Of a DNA stretch of 64,000 nt, positions 21,901 to 34,360 are shown piece after piece. Position 1 is the stretch's first letter. Each line of letters begins with the position of its first letter. The stretch is taken from positions 620,001 through 684,000 of the forward strand of contig JAVLRN010000003.1 in the NCBI GenBank assembly GCA_032821775.1, written 5' to 3'. Both the position numbers and the translations under genes were made by a program. The notes below the pieces were generated by a model. The model had not been told where the DNA came from, searched no databases, and saw nothing but the letters and a program-made list of their open reading frames with translations. Source of the DNA: Sanguinoderma infundibulare. Its lineage: Eukaryota > Basidiomycota > Agaricomycetes > Polyporales > Polyporaceae.

Positions 21901-24364
21901 TCAGGTGCAGGGATTGCGACCTCAGAGAACCGCAGGATCCTGCCGGGCCCAGTGTGACGCCCAGATGTCGTTGACGGGACAAGTACCTTCTCTGAGACCG
22001 GCGTAGAGACGTTCGACGTAGTCACTGCAGAGCATGGTAGAGGTGCGGTGTGCTCAGTATCCACACTTTGGGCCGTCGGCGCGCGGATTAAGGCCTTCTT
22101 TGCATTCCGAGCTTGATTGAGAGCAGGCGCCGGGGGGGCTTCGTCGTCCGAGTCGAGCACTATCTTGCCAACCCCTCCGCGTGCGAGACGAGCGGGAGCC
22201 TTGCTGGGCGCCGGTTCGAACGATATCCGTCCAGGATTGCTGATCGTCGTGCTGGCTCGCCTGAGAACCCTAGATTTTGGCACGGGGCATTCTTCATCGG
22301 TGAATTCGGAGAGCTCGTCGTCGCTTGTGCCGAACGCCGCCTCGAGCAACAGCTGACTCTCAATCGAGACACTGCGTTGCGGAGAAGGACCACGAGCGCC
22401 AAGCGAACTAGGACATCGAGTGTCGTTGCGGTCCGCGCCTTCCTGCTCCCGGTCGAAACGCGGTGCGATGACCTCAGGCGCGTCCAATGGTGAAGTCACC
22501 TCAATGAACGCGAAGGCGTCCAAGCCGTCGGACGACGGGCCGTCGCTCGAGTCGTATGTCCTGTAGACTGATTTCCGCGGGTTCAGACGGCCATCAATGC
22601 GTGCTAAGAGTGAGTGCACGTACATTGCGAAACATTCTCGATGCGCTGTTATGCGGTCAGCATTTCGCCAGATAACCAACTCCCATGACGATCACATACT
22701 TCGTTCTGCGTTGGCTCCTCGACTAGCCTTCCCGCACTATCGAATTCGAGTCTAGCAGGTTCCGTTACCACAGACATCTTCTGAGTCACTAGCGACTCGG
22801 TGGTGATCATCTGCGCCTGCGTTTCATCACCAACGCGTCAAGATCTAAAAACGGCCACAACAAAACGAGATTCCCACCAAACCCCTGCTCTGGAGCGCTC
22901 GGAAAAACCGGCCCTCGTTGTCGACAGGTAGCGAAAATCCGGCAACGAAGTCGACCTTGACCTCCATCAAGTTCTTCCCCAATCTCGGCGGAGAGCCGAG
23001 CGACAACATGACGTGCAGGCGACCGGCCGAGCCTCGACTCAGTCGGATCTTCGAGATTGCCGTGTAAACGATCTCCAGCGACTCGTACTGATCTTCTTGC
23101 TAATAACACTCGGCGTCAGCGCACCCAGTGGACATCGTTCTGGTCGGGCGACATACCTCGAGGACAATGTTGAATAGAAACGTCTTATCGTCCGCATATA
23201 GCCGGTCGCTGACGTAGACTGTCTCGCCGATCACGACTTCGTTGACGTCAAATGGCTGGGGACTACGAAGCGAATATCAGAATTCGTAGTGTTGCGTGAA
23301 CTGGGAGAGCACGCACTAGAATATGCTGCCTCTGGCCATGGCTTCTACGATCCGCAGAGATGTTTCATTCCAATCGCTAGATGCGACATTCTCCAGCAGC
23401 TCGACGATCACCTGCCCAATCGCAGCGGACTCGGGCGGAGCCGTGCGCAGGAACACAGATTGGACGAAGGCTGTACGGCGGGCCCGACCAGAACCGGAGC
23501 CATTGGTGGACGGAATGATTCGAGCAAAGACGTTCAGGAGAGCCTCTAGAGCGAGATAGTCTGGTCGGAGATGCTTCTCAGCTGTTGAAGCAGCATGAAG
23601 ATGGCCATTTTCCTCACCTCTCGTCCTCCACATGCAAGACCCAAGTCGTTCTCCACCCAACGTCTTCGAATTGCGGAGCTTCTGTAGGTTCGATTGATGC
23701 GACGCTGCCGAGTCGATCAGGATATTGTACGCCTTGAAATGGGGCGCATATAGTCAGCTTCCCAAAGACGGTTAGTTGGGCAGGCGACATACCGTACACC
23801 TGAGGTCTACACCTGTCCGTGGAGCCGACAGGGAAAAGCACATGTCGCACAGGGTCGGCAGTAGTACGTCTCCAATCGCGTCCTTGACCTCGGTCGAGTG
23901 ATTCCCGTCGAGGAAGTCCTGCGCAGGGATGTGGAAGGGGAGTAGAGCTAGGGCGGAGTGGACTGACCAGGACACCGGAAAGCAAACCAAGCAACACAGA
24001 CTCCCACATGCATTGTTGCTGCTGTTGTCCTTGTCCCATCGCCGATAGTATGCGCTCATGATAAACCGACTCGAAGATTGCGGAGACCAATCGCAGGGTC
24101 GGAACCGTCAATGCGGCATACAACACGAAGAGGGATGTGCGCAGGAAATTGGATAAGTTCCCCGCGACTTCCTGCGATATTAAGGAGAGTTTCTGGGCAA
24201 AACATCATGCAGGTGGGCTTCATAATGCAACAGGAGAGACGTACCAGCAATACGAGGTGGGTGGAGACTTGTGCGGCGGTGTCTGCAAGGAGGTTCTTGT
24301 CCTTGGCTCTGCTCTTCGATGCGGCTGTCTTCAGCGCTCTCAGCGCTGCGTCCACGGCATCCAT
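18977..24364 (-). CDS. candidate meiotic chromosome-axis core protein (SYCP2/Red1-like), left copy
   Basis: Large multi-exon gene with an intact reading frame. N-terminal helical, armadillo-like region (MDAVDAALRALKTAASKS; NLSNFLRTSLFVLYAALTVP; LRPDYLALEALLNVFARIIP). Next a beta-rich PH-like segment (VNEVVIGETVYVSDRLYADD; SLEIVYTAISKIRLSRG; GRLHVMLSLGSPP). Then a long Lys/Ala/Pro-rich disordered linker (KRKAIMVEDSDDSEDD; KTNKLERTAKTDKG) with a consensus SUMO-interacting motif (VVIDLTLDSPP). The C-terminus is a coiled coil (MVELEAEYAAVGRRINERNE; NRQAVELVEAAVEEHDRN) ending at 18977. Armadillo, PH-like (Spt16M-like), disorder and terminal coiled coil is the known plan of SYCP2, Red1 and ASY3, and Red1 binds SUMO. 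The identity is inferred from architecture only. It shares a short divergent promoter with RNA14. Confidence 0.7.
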
Positions 24365-24588
24365 CGTAGGCGGCGCGCTGAAAGTCGACTCGGGACGACG
24401 GAGACAACGTTGTGGGAGACACCAACGCGGTCTAAGACTAGTCGCGACCCTGCGCGAGGGCGCGTCGCGCGCGATGACGGAGCGCCTGCACAAATAATGC
24501 CAAACATGTGTTCGACGTTGCAAGGCCGCTTGTCGCTGTCGTCCTTTGGTCGTCCTCGTTGACCTCGAACCTCTACCACATCTTGAAC
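24365..24588. promoter_or_regulatory. divergent promoter between the axis-like gene and RNA14
   Basis: Only 224 bp separate the two divergent start codons, so both promoters must overlap here. A decayed version of the RNA14-proximal half is present beside the hAT element on the right arm (43.83-43.95 kb). Confidence 0.6.
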
Positions 24589-27500
24589 ATGTCCGAACTT
24601 CCTCCCTCTGATCCAATGGCCGAGCTTCCGACGGAGAACGGCTCCCAACCCGCTGAAGACAAGTCACAATTGTCGGAAGACATTCTCAACGCCTTGCGCC
24701 AGCTTCAAGGATCGTCCACCATGCCCGCCGCGTCCACTTCCACGCCGACGCCTACGTCCACACAATCCAACAGCCAAGATCCACCACACGCGGCAAGTGC
24801 GCCGGCACCGGCACCGGCACCACCACCACCACCACCACTCGAGCCCACGCCTCCCCCACAGTCTGAATGGGACCAACTGCGTGGGCAACTGCGTGAAAGA
24901 CCTATTGATGCTGATGGCTGGCTGAGACTCGTCGACCTTGCGGAGGATTCGGTCGACATTGAGAAGATCAAGGACACCTACGAGGGCATGCTCGAGACGT
25001 ACCCAAACACCGTCAGACCCACTCGTGTGCTTTTCTTCCGTGTGAACGTTGCCTGACCTGAATGTACAGCCCTCTGTTCAAATCGCCTACCTCAAGCATT
25101 TCCTCGACGACCCGTCGCAATTCGGCTACGCTGAGCAACTGTTCAAGAAGTTTTTGCTGAAAACCGCGCCTTCTGTAGACCTACTCAAGTTCTACCTCAC
25201 GTACATCAGGTGCGACGCTTATAATACCTTCGTCTCCCCGTCCACCACACTGACGTCACACACAGGCGAATCACCACCGGTCCTAACGCGCGTGAGGTCA
25301 TCCGCAAGTGTTATGACTTTGCTCTCGGACACACGGGCCAGGATAAGGACAGCTATGAAATTTGGCAGGATTACATCAACTTTCTCAAGGCTGGCGAGGT
25401 ATGTGTCTTGTTCCATCTGTTTTCTTTCCGTTCATCTTGTTTGGACGCGTCTCGTTTGCTCGCGCGCCTGCAAATGGGTGGTGCCCACTTACTCGATGGA
25501 CTCGGTTATGTCGCTACGACCGCTGTACCATTCTGTAGTGTGTTATGCATTGCATCCCCCTCCCCGCTTGATTCCCCCGTGTGTTTTGTTCGACATTGTG
25601 TGGCGACAGCGAGACCCGTCCTTCGAGTGTCTAGCGTATGTGTGATGCGTGACATGGGCTGACCAGACGTGATGTTAGACCAGCACCACCTGGGAAGAGC
25701 AGCAGAAGATGGATGCTGTCCGGAGAGCTTACCAGCAAGCTGTGCAGATCCCGATGGAAAACGTTAAGAGGCTCTGGGAGGACTACCAAGACTTCGAGAA
25801 TAACCTCAACAAGATCACCGTGAGTCGACCAGTTTGGTCCCTTCGCGTTTCGTTTCTTCCAATTGACACTATTCACAGGCAAAGAAGTTTATCTCGGACC
25901 TCCAAGAAAACCACATGCAAGCGCGTACCGTTTTGAACCAGCTTCAGGAGCACCTGACCGTCCTCTTTCCGCCCCTTCCCGCTGGCAAGGATAAGCGTCC
26001 GTCCATCTGGTTGCCCCGTACCCCGACGTATAACCAGGGCGACAAGGCCCTCGTCGCGCGCTGGCGGCTCTACCTTAAATGGGAGGAGGGAAATCCTCTT
26101 GAGATCGAGGAGAGTAACCGGAGTACGTTTCTTCAGCGCGTGCAGAACGTGTACAAGAAGGCGATTGTGCGCATGCGGTTCTACTGCGAGATCTGGTACG
26201 TTCGGCTCTCCGTCTTTCTCTTCGATTGACCGACTTTCGCCGGCGGTTTAGGTATATGGCATATGTGTGGACGAACAGCGTCGGTAAGACCGAAGAAGCG
26301 CTAGCCCTCCTCAAGGCCGGCATCGAGGCCAATCCCGCAAGGTAAAACATGATCACGCTTGTCTCCTCTCTCATGTGACTCACCGCTTTCTCAGTTTCGT
26401 GCTGAACTTTGCATACGCGGAAGCGCTAGAGATGCAAGGTAACTTCACAGAAGTGCACGCGACGTATGACAAGTTCCTCGAGACGCTCCGCAAAGACCTC
26501 GAAGCGGTTGAGAGTAGGGTGAACACCACCAACTCGTCAAACGGCAACGGCAGCTCCCAGCAAGGCCAGACGCAAAACAACAGCACCTCAGATGTGGCCC
26601 AAGGTCTGACATCGAACCACTCGTCGTTTAACACGCAGTCGTCAGACGAGAAGCCGCCGAAGAATAAGGAGTTGTCTGACAAGCGGACTGACTACGGGAT
26701 TGCGTGGATTATGTACATTCGGTTCGCGCGGCGTGCTGAGGGTCTGAGGTCTGCTCGGAACGTGTTCAGTAAGGCGCGTCGAGACCGTTGGACACCCTGG
26801 GAGGTCCACGAAGCTGAGGGTAGGTCGTGCCTCTCACATCTATTGGCCATTCGCTCGCTGACCGGAACCTGTCTAGCTCTCCTGGAATACCACTGCGGCA
26901 ATAAGGACGTCCCGCTAGCTAGCAGAATCTTTGAGAGGGCTATGGAGCTGTTCGGCGATGAAGTAGAGTTTGTGCAACGCTACCTCGGCTTTCTCATCTC
27001 CGTGAACGATGAAAACAGTGAGTGAACAGTTGCTACTCTTCCTTCGTCAGCTGGCTGACCGTTCTCGCCTACAGATGCGAGGGCACTGTTTGAGCGTGTG
27101 ATCGGCACATTCCCACCTGACAAGGCGCGTGGTCTGTGGGAGCGTTGGGCAAAATATGAGTACCAGTACGGTGATCTAGCGGCTGCACAAAAGCTCGAGA
27201 AGCGCATGGCGGAGATCTACCCAACCGGTGAGTCACGTACCCGTCCTCCGCTCGCGCCGCCTGCTCACATCACGCAGATCCCCCGATCAAGCGTTTCGCA
27301 GAGCGCCACAAGTACGGCAACGTCGACTCAATCGCGACGCGCGACCTCGGGTTCGTGCTTAGCAGAGGAAGCAGCTCCGGCACGCGTGCTAACGGCAGCA
27401 GTGGCCTCCTTGGCCGCTCCGACACGATTCAATCTATCGTTTCCGAGACCGCCGCCAAGTCGTCCACGCCCTCGCAAGGCTCGAAGCGCGCCCCGTCTCC

Positions 27501-28075
27501 CGACCACAGGCGGCGCGACGAGAGCCGCGACTACCCGTCCAAACGTGCGCGGCCGAGCAGCCCGGGCAGGGGCCGCGACCGCGAACGCTGGGATGGCGGG
27601 CCCCACAGACGACATGGGTCGCCAGTGTGGGAGCGCGAGCGGGAGCGGGAGGGTCCGCCCTCGCGGCGGATCAAAGAGGAGCGGGAGGAGGATAAGGACG
27701 TCCAGCTGCCGAATGTGCTCAATTGGTTTATCAGCACGTTGCCTCCGCCGAACAGTTTCGATGGTTCGTAATCTGCTCTGGGCATCATCCACGCTCAGTA
27801 TTGCTGACGCTTCTCGTGGTTTTCGCTTGCGTGCAGGTCCTGTCTTCCGCACCGACGATCTCATAAAAGTATTTAGGAGTGCTGTCATCCCGTCAAGCTC
27901 TTCGGCACGACCGCGCACGCCTCCGCCTGCTCCCCGTGGTGGTACGTCACATGTTTGGACTGCTTTCAGTGTCTTTCGCTGACCTTGACACTTGCAGGTG
28001 GTGCGGGAGGAAGACCACCTCCTGATTACGGCCCTTACCAAGGGCCTGGCACCGGACGTCGCGGACGCTGGTAAT
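24589..28075 (+). CDS. RNA14: mRNA 3'-end processing factor RNA14/CstF-77
   Basis: Subunit of cleavage factor IA (CstF), acting in the nucleus in pre-mRNA cleavage and polyadenylation. The ATG at 24589 begins [13 protein letters not shown], followed by a disordered Pro/Ala/Thr stretch. HAT-repeat (half-a-TPR) exons follow: [143 protein letters not shown]. The C-terminal monkeytail-type region includes [17 protein letters not shown] and [18 protein letters not shown], and the protein ends GRRGRW with TAA at 28073-28075. About ten short introns, no disruption. An Asn/Ser/Gln-rich low-complexity insert sits between HAT repeats near 26.5 kb. The gene is present once intact. Confidence 0.95.
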
Positions 28076-28445
28076 TTCGATATACGTAGTAGTGCAGACA
28101 ATTATCACCGTTACGGTACCTTCGCATATGCTCTCGGTCTTGATTTGTCTGATTCAAGGTTTCATTTCAATACGTATTCAATGTTCATCAGCATCTACTA
28201 CTTAGTTGGTCACCGGTACCAGTCAGCCGGTGCGCGTTGCCACAGCACTACTGAACATACTAGCAGAAACGAAGCCAAAATGAACGTTCCGTACTAAGGC
28301 AAGCGCGATGAGCCTCAGAGTACTGCAGGGGTCTGGGAAAACCGAAATGCAGGTCGCAACCGTGATTACAGAACATGAGACCCCCTTCAAAGGGGAAGGT
28401 AACAAAATCATTTAATACACGTAGACAAAAGTGCTGCACAAACTG
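28076..28445. other. 3' flank of RNA14 up to the A-module edge
   Basis: No gene seen. The A-module copy 2 begins near 28446, where GAAACGATGAAAAGCGCATT matches the spacer of the other copies. Gene B is missing from this copy. Confidence 0.5.
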
Positions 28446-28744
28446 CCGCCCCAGAAACAGGGAAACGATGAAAAGCGCATTTGGTTTCCCCGCCTGGAAG
28501 CGGGTACTCGTCCCGAGGACCACGGAGAGGTATGCGCCAGGACCGCAGTCCCTCCCTCGGGATACGTACCTGTGTCTTGAGGACCGACATCGCCAGGCAA
28601 AGCCCAGGAAAGACGAACAGGGCGGCCGTCCCCGTTCGCCTCCCCCGGAATCCCCCGAAACTTGCAGAGCCCAACCCTGAAAAAGCAAAAAGTTCAGCGA
28701 GCGCGAGTCCTACTGAGCAGAGTGAGACAGAATGCGACCAGCGC

Positions 28745-29022
28745 ATGATACCGCTTCCGTCTCCGTCTTCGCGTCCGAGTCCAGCAATCGTCTTCCCGGA
28801 GTCCGTCATCGTGTCCAGCGTCCGTAATCGCGCCTTGTCCGTAATCGCGCCTTGTCCGTATTCGAGTCCGCGTCCGTGCCTGAGTCCGAATCCGAGTCCG
28901 TCCTCGAGTCCAGCGTCCATAATCGCGCCATGTCCGTTTCCGAATCCGCGTCCGAGTTCGAGTCGAAGTCCGCATCCGAGTCGAAGTCCGTATTCACGTC
29001 CATGTCCGTCCATGTCTCTGTG
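28745..29022 (-). repeat. hexanucleotide minisatellite in gene A copy 2
   Basis: Same GGACTC-type array as in copy 1 but rearranged. The Asp/Ser frame gives DFDSDADFDSNSDADSETD, and a second block gives DSDSDSGTDADSNTD. The unit order differs from every other copy. Confidence 0.85.
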
Positions 29023-30103
29023 AGGCGAACATAAACGATGAGCTGACCAGAAACGATAGAATAAAGGACAAGGAACATACCGCCGAGATCGTGCAACTCA
29101 GCCCACCGTGTATCCCCGCCGCCGGTGGCACTCCATCCGCTCCAGTCCCGTCTCAGGCCGATTCGCTCGAATCTCCTGCTCAAACTCGACCAGTTAGCGT
29201 CGGCGTGCACGGTAATTAATGTCAAAGACAACTTGCCCACTCGATGACTTCTGCCGCCCAAGTCACGGTCTTCATCCCCCGCGCCTTCCTCTTCGCGCGC
29301 CGCTTGGCCTCTGCGAGTGCGATTTCGATGGGAGACATAGGCTCGCCGTCAGGGCCGAGGTAGCCATCCTCGGCCTGGACGCGGCCCACCAGTTCGTCGT
29401 GCCGCAGGTGAGAGCGCTTCCGCGGCGGTCGCATAGCAGACTTGAGCGGCGCCGCCTTCTGCTTCCCGAGACTCTTTGCCGACTGTGCTCGTACGACCTC
29501 GATCGTGACAGGGATGATGATGGGAACCGCATCCTGGTCAAGGTTGCCATCCTTGGCCAGATGCGGGACGTCGGCGGAGAGGTGACCGCGCAGGCGGTGC
29601 ACGAGGTCGTCGGTGCTCTCGAGGCCGGAGAGTACGCGGTGCGACTTCGCCACATGGGTGCTGAGGATGGGAGGAAGGGCGGACGAGGCAGAGTGGACGC
29701 CAATAAGGGTCGCAGTCGTCGATGCGCGGGCGAGGGTCGGGCGGGACGGAGCCGGGGTGAGGAGAGAGGGGGAGGGAGCTGCGCTGAGGGGAGGGGAAGA
29801 GGATGCCGTAGCGGAGAGAGAGGGAGATGAGGCGTCCTCTAGGTCGACCTTGGAGTCGCTAACGACAATGAGCTGCGGAGATCCTCCCTCGAATCGGACT
29901 TGGAAACGTCACGGCAAAGATGACGGGTCAGTCGGAAAACGTTAACGGGACCACGAAAAACACTCACACGTTGCCAGCAGGTTCTTCGCCATGGTCTCCA
30001 GAGCCTGAGCGTTGCACACAACGTCCTTGCCGTTCACCTTCCCACCGGGGGACAGGGGGGACGAGCCGGAGAGGACACCGATGTTCTTCACGATGTAGGA
30101 CAT
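28806..30103 (-). CDS. novel protein A, copy 2 (no adjacent B)
   Basis: The ATG at 30103 begins MSYIVKNIGVLSGSSPLSPG. Compared with copy 1 there is a short in-frame insert (PLSPG region) and one extra codon at the start of exon 2 (FRFEGG). Exon 2 core, the tandem GTGGGC/GCAAGT donors, the RFERIGLRR exon and the GTATGT intron are all preserved, and no stop interrupts them. The minisatellite exon ends GRWTR with the stop at 28806. The alternative short form would end at 29098. This copy lacks gene B and abuts the 3' flank of RNA14. Confidence 0.6.
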
Positions 30104-30405
30104 GACGATGAAGAATAGAGATTTTCTGCACAGCAGTAAGAATAAGAATGCGTGGAGCGGGCGTGTCTAGCACGTCGTAGTATGAGGAGAGGGAAGTGGG
30201 GGCCGCGCAGGCTCTTCTTGGAACGATATCCATTGTTGAGATTTGGACTGGGCTGGGGCTGACGACCGGAGACCGGGCCCGATCCCTCCCAATATGAGTT
30301 CACGTTATGGTCAAGACCAAACATCGACGAAGCCTATTGGCATAAAAAATCGGCTTAGACAATACATGGCAGGGTCTGCGAAGCGCTGCATGCGCACCTG
30401 TATCT

Positions 30406-30700
30406 TTATTGTGCCGTGCAAGGACGACATTGAAGACGACATTGCCGACTTCCAGCTCCTCAACGTTCCCCGGATGCGGACATGCACATGTCCTACAGCG
30501 CACGTCCTATCCAATAGTAGACCGTACAGGAAGGCATCTCCGATGTCACATAATGGGACAGGACCTGCCACGACATAATGTTTAGAAATCACTCCATCGT
30601 GCGCACCTGCTATTGTGCATTAAATTCGGCCGTGTAGCAAAAACCACATACGTTTCAGGTTGATAGCCTTCACGGGTATATCTAGTAGATCATAGTCAGT
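30406..30700. other. ~0.3 kb insertion in the 5' flank of A copy 2
   Basis: Copies 1 and 5 run from CACCTGTATCTTTA directly into TGCACTGGTCGAGCC. Copy 2 has about 0.3 kb between the matching sequences. I see no terminal inverted repeat or coding content in it. Confidence 0.45.
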
Positions 30701-31008
30701 GAGTGCTATGTGCGCCGGTCGAGCCTGCCAGCGGGTCGAGCGGTCCGACGGTTATTTGCGTCATCCACGTCAGCTGGGGCACTTGAAGACAGTCAGTAGT
30801 ACGATTACATGTCTAAAGGCTTCGTGAAGGCTGGTGGCTGCTTTCTAGATGGCTCAGAGGATCAAGGTGCAGTCGAGGGAATCTCGGTCAGACGGCGAGG
30901 TCAACGGTGTCGGAGTATGCCGATGGCGTCAATAGTGCGCCAGTCATCATGCATCTGCATCAGCGCTTCAGCCACCATCGTCACCCTGAACGCCATCGCA
31001 GTAACGGT

Positions 31009-32093
31009 ATGCCAGAAGCATCGCGACCTTCAAAGCGCACCAGGCTCAGCACGGAAGACAATGGAGCAACGGACGGACCTACCAGCACCACTTCGCAGGG
31101 CGAGACCAAGCACGACGAAGAATTCTGGCTCGAGGATGGCAACATCGTCCTCATCGCTCGCAACATCGCCTTCCGCGTATACCGAGGCCTCCTCGCTGCG
31201 CAATCGTCAGTCTTCTCCGACATGTTCACCGCAGCATCCTCGAGCGCAGGCGAGAGCTACGAAGACTGTCCGGTAGTCCACCTCTCCGAATCACCTGAGG
31301 ATCTGAGGCATTTCCTCCATGTTCTTCTGCCCAAGTCGCGCAGACTGTACGCCGTGCCAGTTGTTTATGCGGATTTATACTCATATCCTCATCGTGTTGC
31401 AGGTTCATGGACGACGGTGCTGAATCGAAGGTCTCCTTTGATCAAGTCTTTGCCATCGTTCGCCTCTCGCACAAGTACCACGTCGACGATGTCTTCCGAC
31501 AGACGCTTTCCTCTCTCAAGACGTATTACACCAGGAACCCCGATAGCTGGAAGGAGAAACTTACGGTCTGCGAACCATTTACCGCCACCCACGCAATCGG
31601 AGCTGTCAACCTGGCCAGGCTGACCGACACACCAGCAATCCTTCCCCGCGCGTTGTTCCTATGCGCAACTCTCGGGTCCGCCGTTTTCGGCGGCTGGACC
31701 CGCGAAGACGGCTCAGTCGAACACTTGAGCGCTGACGACTTGCAGCGAGTTTATGACGGTCGCGAGGTCCTCAACCGGCAGAATTTCTTGGCCATCCCGC
31801 GCATTTACGGCGTCTCGGTAGACTGGGGCTGTCGGGTACCCATCTTCTGCCAGAGAAGGCAGAACGAAATGTTGCGGGCTGCGATGGTGTACAACGAGGG
31901 CGCGTTTGAATTGGAGGAGATGTTCGGCCCTTGGGAGCTCGCCGAACATGGTGAAGAATACGATGAATCGCCGCTGTGTTGCCATTGCGCAGACCAGCTG
32001 CGCGAGAGAGAGATTGCGGTACCGGCCAAGCTCTGGCACGACCTGCCGGGATTTTTTGGTATCGAGGTGCCGGGGTGGCCAGCGGCCGCGTAG
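31009..32093 (+). CDS. BTB/POZ domain protein
   Basis: Probable adaptor of the BTB class (often Cullin-3 partners or homodimer scaffolds). The start chosen is ATG 31009 (MPEASRPSKRTRLSTEDNG), because the same start is kept in the truncated copies; an in-frame upstream ATG at 30907 is possible. The BTB fold reads DEEFWLEDGNIVLIARNIAF, VYRGLLAAQSSVFSDMF and CPVVHLSESPEDLRHFLHVL. One intron (about 31347-31402) leads to FMDDGAESKVSFDQVFAIVR and LSHKYHVDDVFRQTLSSLK, the usual agaricomycete pattern. A CCHCADQL-like Cys/His motif is near the C-terminus. The stop is at 32091-32093. Its 5' flank is shared with the C/D genes, and its 5' end was copied into both inverted arms. Confidence 0.9.
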
Positions 32094-33259
32094 CGACCGT
32101 TGCGCAAAGGTAGAGTGATTTTGTCATTATAGAGTATGTGTGCGACATCTCTAACTGCTTTAGTGTAGCAGGCAGCCATGCGCGTGTGCGCCGGGAGAAG
32201 ATTGGTTGTGGGGCTCTCCGCAGTATTCCACGAAGTTCGATGCCGGTCACGAATATTGCACGACGAGGGCGACGAGGAGTTCTGGTGGGCGTGGGACGGG
32301 AAGATCGTAGATTTTGCGGATTGGTGATTGGTGAGCGTTTTATGGACTTGGTGTGGGATGTCGTCGCTATTGGCCGATGGTGGTTTGTAGGCACACGAGC
32401 GACGGACTGGATTGGAACTACTGTATGTATATACCCGTCACACTGTATGGATAATTGAACACCAGGAGAGCAATGCCACTAGCGCATGAAAGCAAGGCAG
32501 GCGACAGCGAGGATTTCCGAAGTGACAGGACGTCAAGGTGAGTAAAGATCCAACCTCGGTGGTCAACGGTCGAGGCCTGCCGGGCCGAGTTCGTGGTACA
32601 GTGTCCTTTCGGCCACCGATGGGGACATCTCGACGCCAGTTCACGGACCCTCCCAACTTGTCAAATCCGCATTCCTCGACTAAAGGAAGCATTACGGGCT
32701 TTATTCGCGCGCGCGTCTCCATCATGTAATTGAGCTACTCGATGAGTTCACGATGCTCGTACTTATCACCCTGCACTTCAGCGGATTAATGGCATGCTAC
32801 ATTCCGAGGATGTGAGTGGACCTTCTCGTTTGTATTATTGTGTTTGCCTAACCACGCTTCGTGACGCAACAGCAGGTGAGCAGGATGAGGATCATCCTCC
32901 CCGTCCTGCCCCACACCGTTCTGCGTACACGTAGCGCTGGAAGTAACTACAGTTACAGGGTTTCCATGACAACAGGATAGGTAGAACAGTATGCAAGAGC
33001 CCATACACAGAGGTCCATCCCCAGAACGCTAATTGGGGCTGCACTACAGGACGAGTACAGTACGACCCAAACCCGAGACCAGTCCGAATCCTCCACTTCG
33101 GAGGTCACATCGGCTCCGCAGGTAGTAGGTTGCCATCCCACTGCCTGCATCATCGCCGACGACTAACTAAACTGCGCACAGGATACGGACGACTACATGA
33201 CAGGGACAACGAAGCGAGAGCGCATATAAACCAACTACGGTCCGATCCTAGAATGCCGA
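32094..33259. other. BTB 3' flank and A/B-module tail (copy 3)
   Basis: 32094-32610 shows no gene. From about 32620 the sequence matches the module tail of copies 1 and 5 (CCAGTTCACGGACCCTCCCA, then GTAACTACAGTTACAGG near 32944). The decayed duplicate of the last B exon recurs at about 33085-33140. Confidence 0.55.
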
Positions 33260-34080
33260 CTACCGTAGTACGATCGAAGCCCGATAGTCCACACACGCAA
33301 ATCCTCCCGTTCCGAGCGCAACTTGGTTCCACAAGCAGTAAGTCGCCATCTCACTGCCCGCATCGCCAAATCCAAACGCTCCTCCAGCATCTACAACTGC
33401 AGGACGAAGCGCGCTAAGGAAGCGAGACCAAAGGCTCAGCGAGCTTTTCGTTCGCGCAACCTGACAGGGAAAGTGAGTTTTCAAACGTCACTGAGTGTCG
33501 CGAAAGAAAGGCTGACCTTGGGCGACCGCCTGCTGGTATCATCGGCGCTGGCCGCGTCGGCCATGTCGATGGCGACGAAGCCATTCGAGTCGGAGATGGT
33601 CGAGTACGTGTCGGGCCAGGGGAGGTCGGGGTTCTCGTCGACCGGTGCGTACGTCGTAAAGACGGGTTCGTCGACGCGGATCTGGGTCAGCGGACCGTTG
33701 ACGTCAGACGGAAAGTGGCCGGGGTAGCCAGCCCCGTCCACCTCCAACCCAAGGCCAACTGTTCTCTTGATGGCCGGAGGAGCGACGCCAGCGTTATTTC
33801 CTACAAGAAGGTGATTCTTCCGGAGTCGGGCCGCATGAGCTCTGTGCCAGGGAAGCCTAGCGGTCTGCTGGAGGTTCTCCCAGGCGCGAATCTCGTCCCG
33901 CATCTGAGCAGTAATCGGCTGCTTGACAAACGCGCTGGACCTTGAGCCGGAGTCGGGATCGATGGCGCCAATCTTGAGCTTGAAGAATGAGGTGCCGAAG
34001 GGCGTGCGGGCCCAGGCACCGGGGCGGAGGACCGGGGAGGTGATGGAGTCGCGGAGAATGGGGGAAGTGGGGCAAGACAT
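33260..34080 (-). pseudogene. novel gene B, copy 3, nonsense-bearing
   Basis: The start MSCPTSPILRDSITSPVLRP at 34080 is intact, and the body resembles copies 1, 4 and 5 with more substitutions and a shorter acidic patch. Where other copies read DVCELT, this one reads DV then TGA at 33483-33481, just before the last intron. The final exon is still recognisable (VVDAGGAFGFGDAGSEMATY) to a stop at 33260. Probably dead, or encoding a protein lacking the last exon. Confidence 0.65.
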
Positions 34081-34360
34081 GGTGATGATGAAGATTGTAG
34101 AGGGTACTGCGCAGCAGCGATGAGTATGAGTATGAAAGGGGTTCTGACTAGCAGATGGTGGCAGGAGTGCAAGGTAGGTGAGGTGCCAGCCGCCAACTCG
34201 CGGCTGGCTTGTCGTCGACAACACCCGGGCTCGATCTGTATGATCTGTGAGTATACCCCCCTGTCAGCCGCTTGTCCCCTCAAGGCCTGTAACTTTGCCC
34301 AATGAGCACCATGTCCGCCCGCCATGTTGCACATCCTACGGGTACTACTGTACAATTGCA

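Larger units (their letters stand above)
9274..24500. repeat. left arm of a ~15 kb inverted duplication
   Basis: Gene order here is S10(+), BTB fragment(+), B(-), A(-), C/D(+), stem-loop array, axis-like gene(-), and the RNA14 promoter and start(+). The same series appears in reverse orientation at 43.7-58.4 kb. Matching segments were recognised by nucleotide and protein comparison. Left-arm-specific sequence is the 15.19-17.21 kb insertion. The limits are approximate. Confidence 0.85.

Noticed and set aside
27328..28101. 257-residue minus-strand ORF over the 3' end of RNA14
   Set aside because: Shadow of the Arg-rich C-terminal exons of RNA14; crosses its introns without splice signals.
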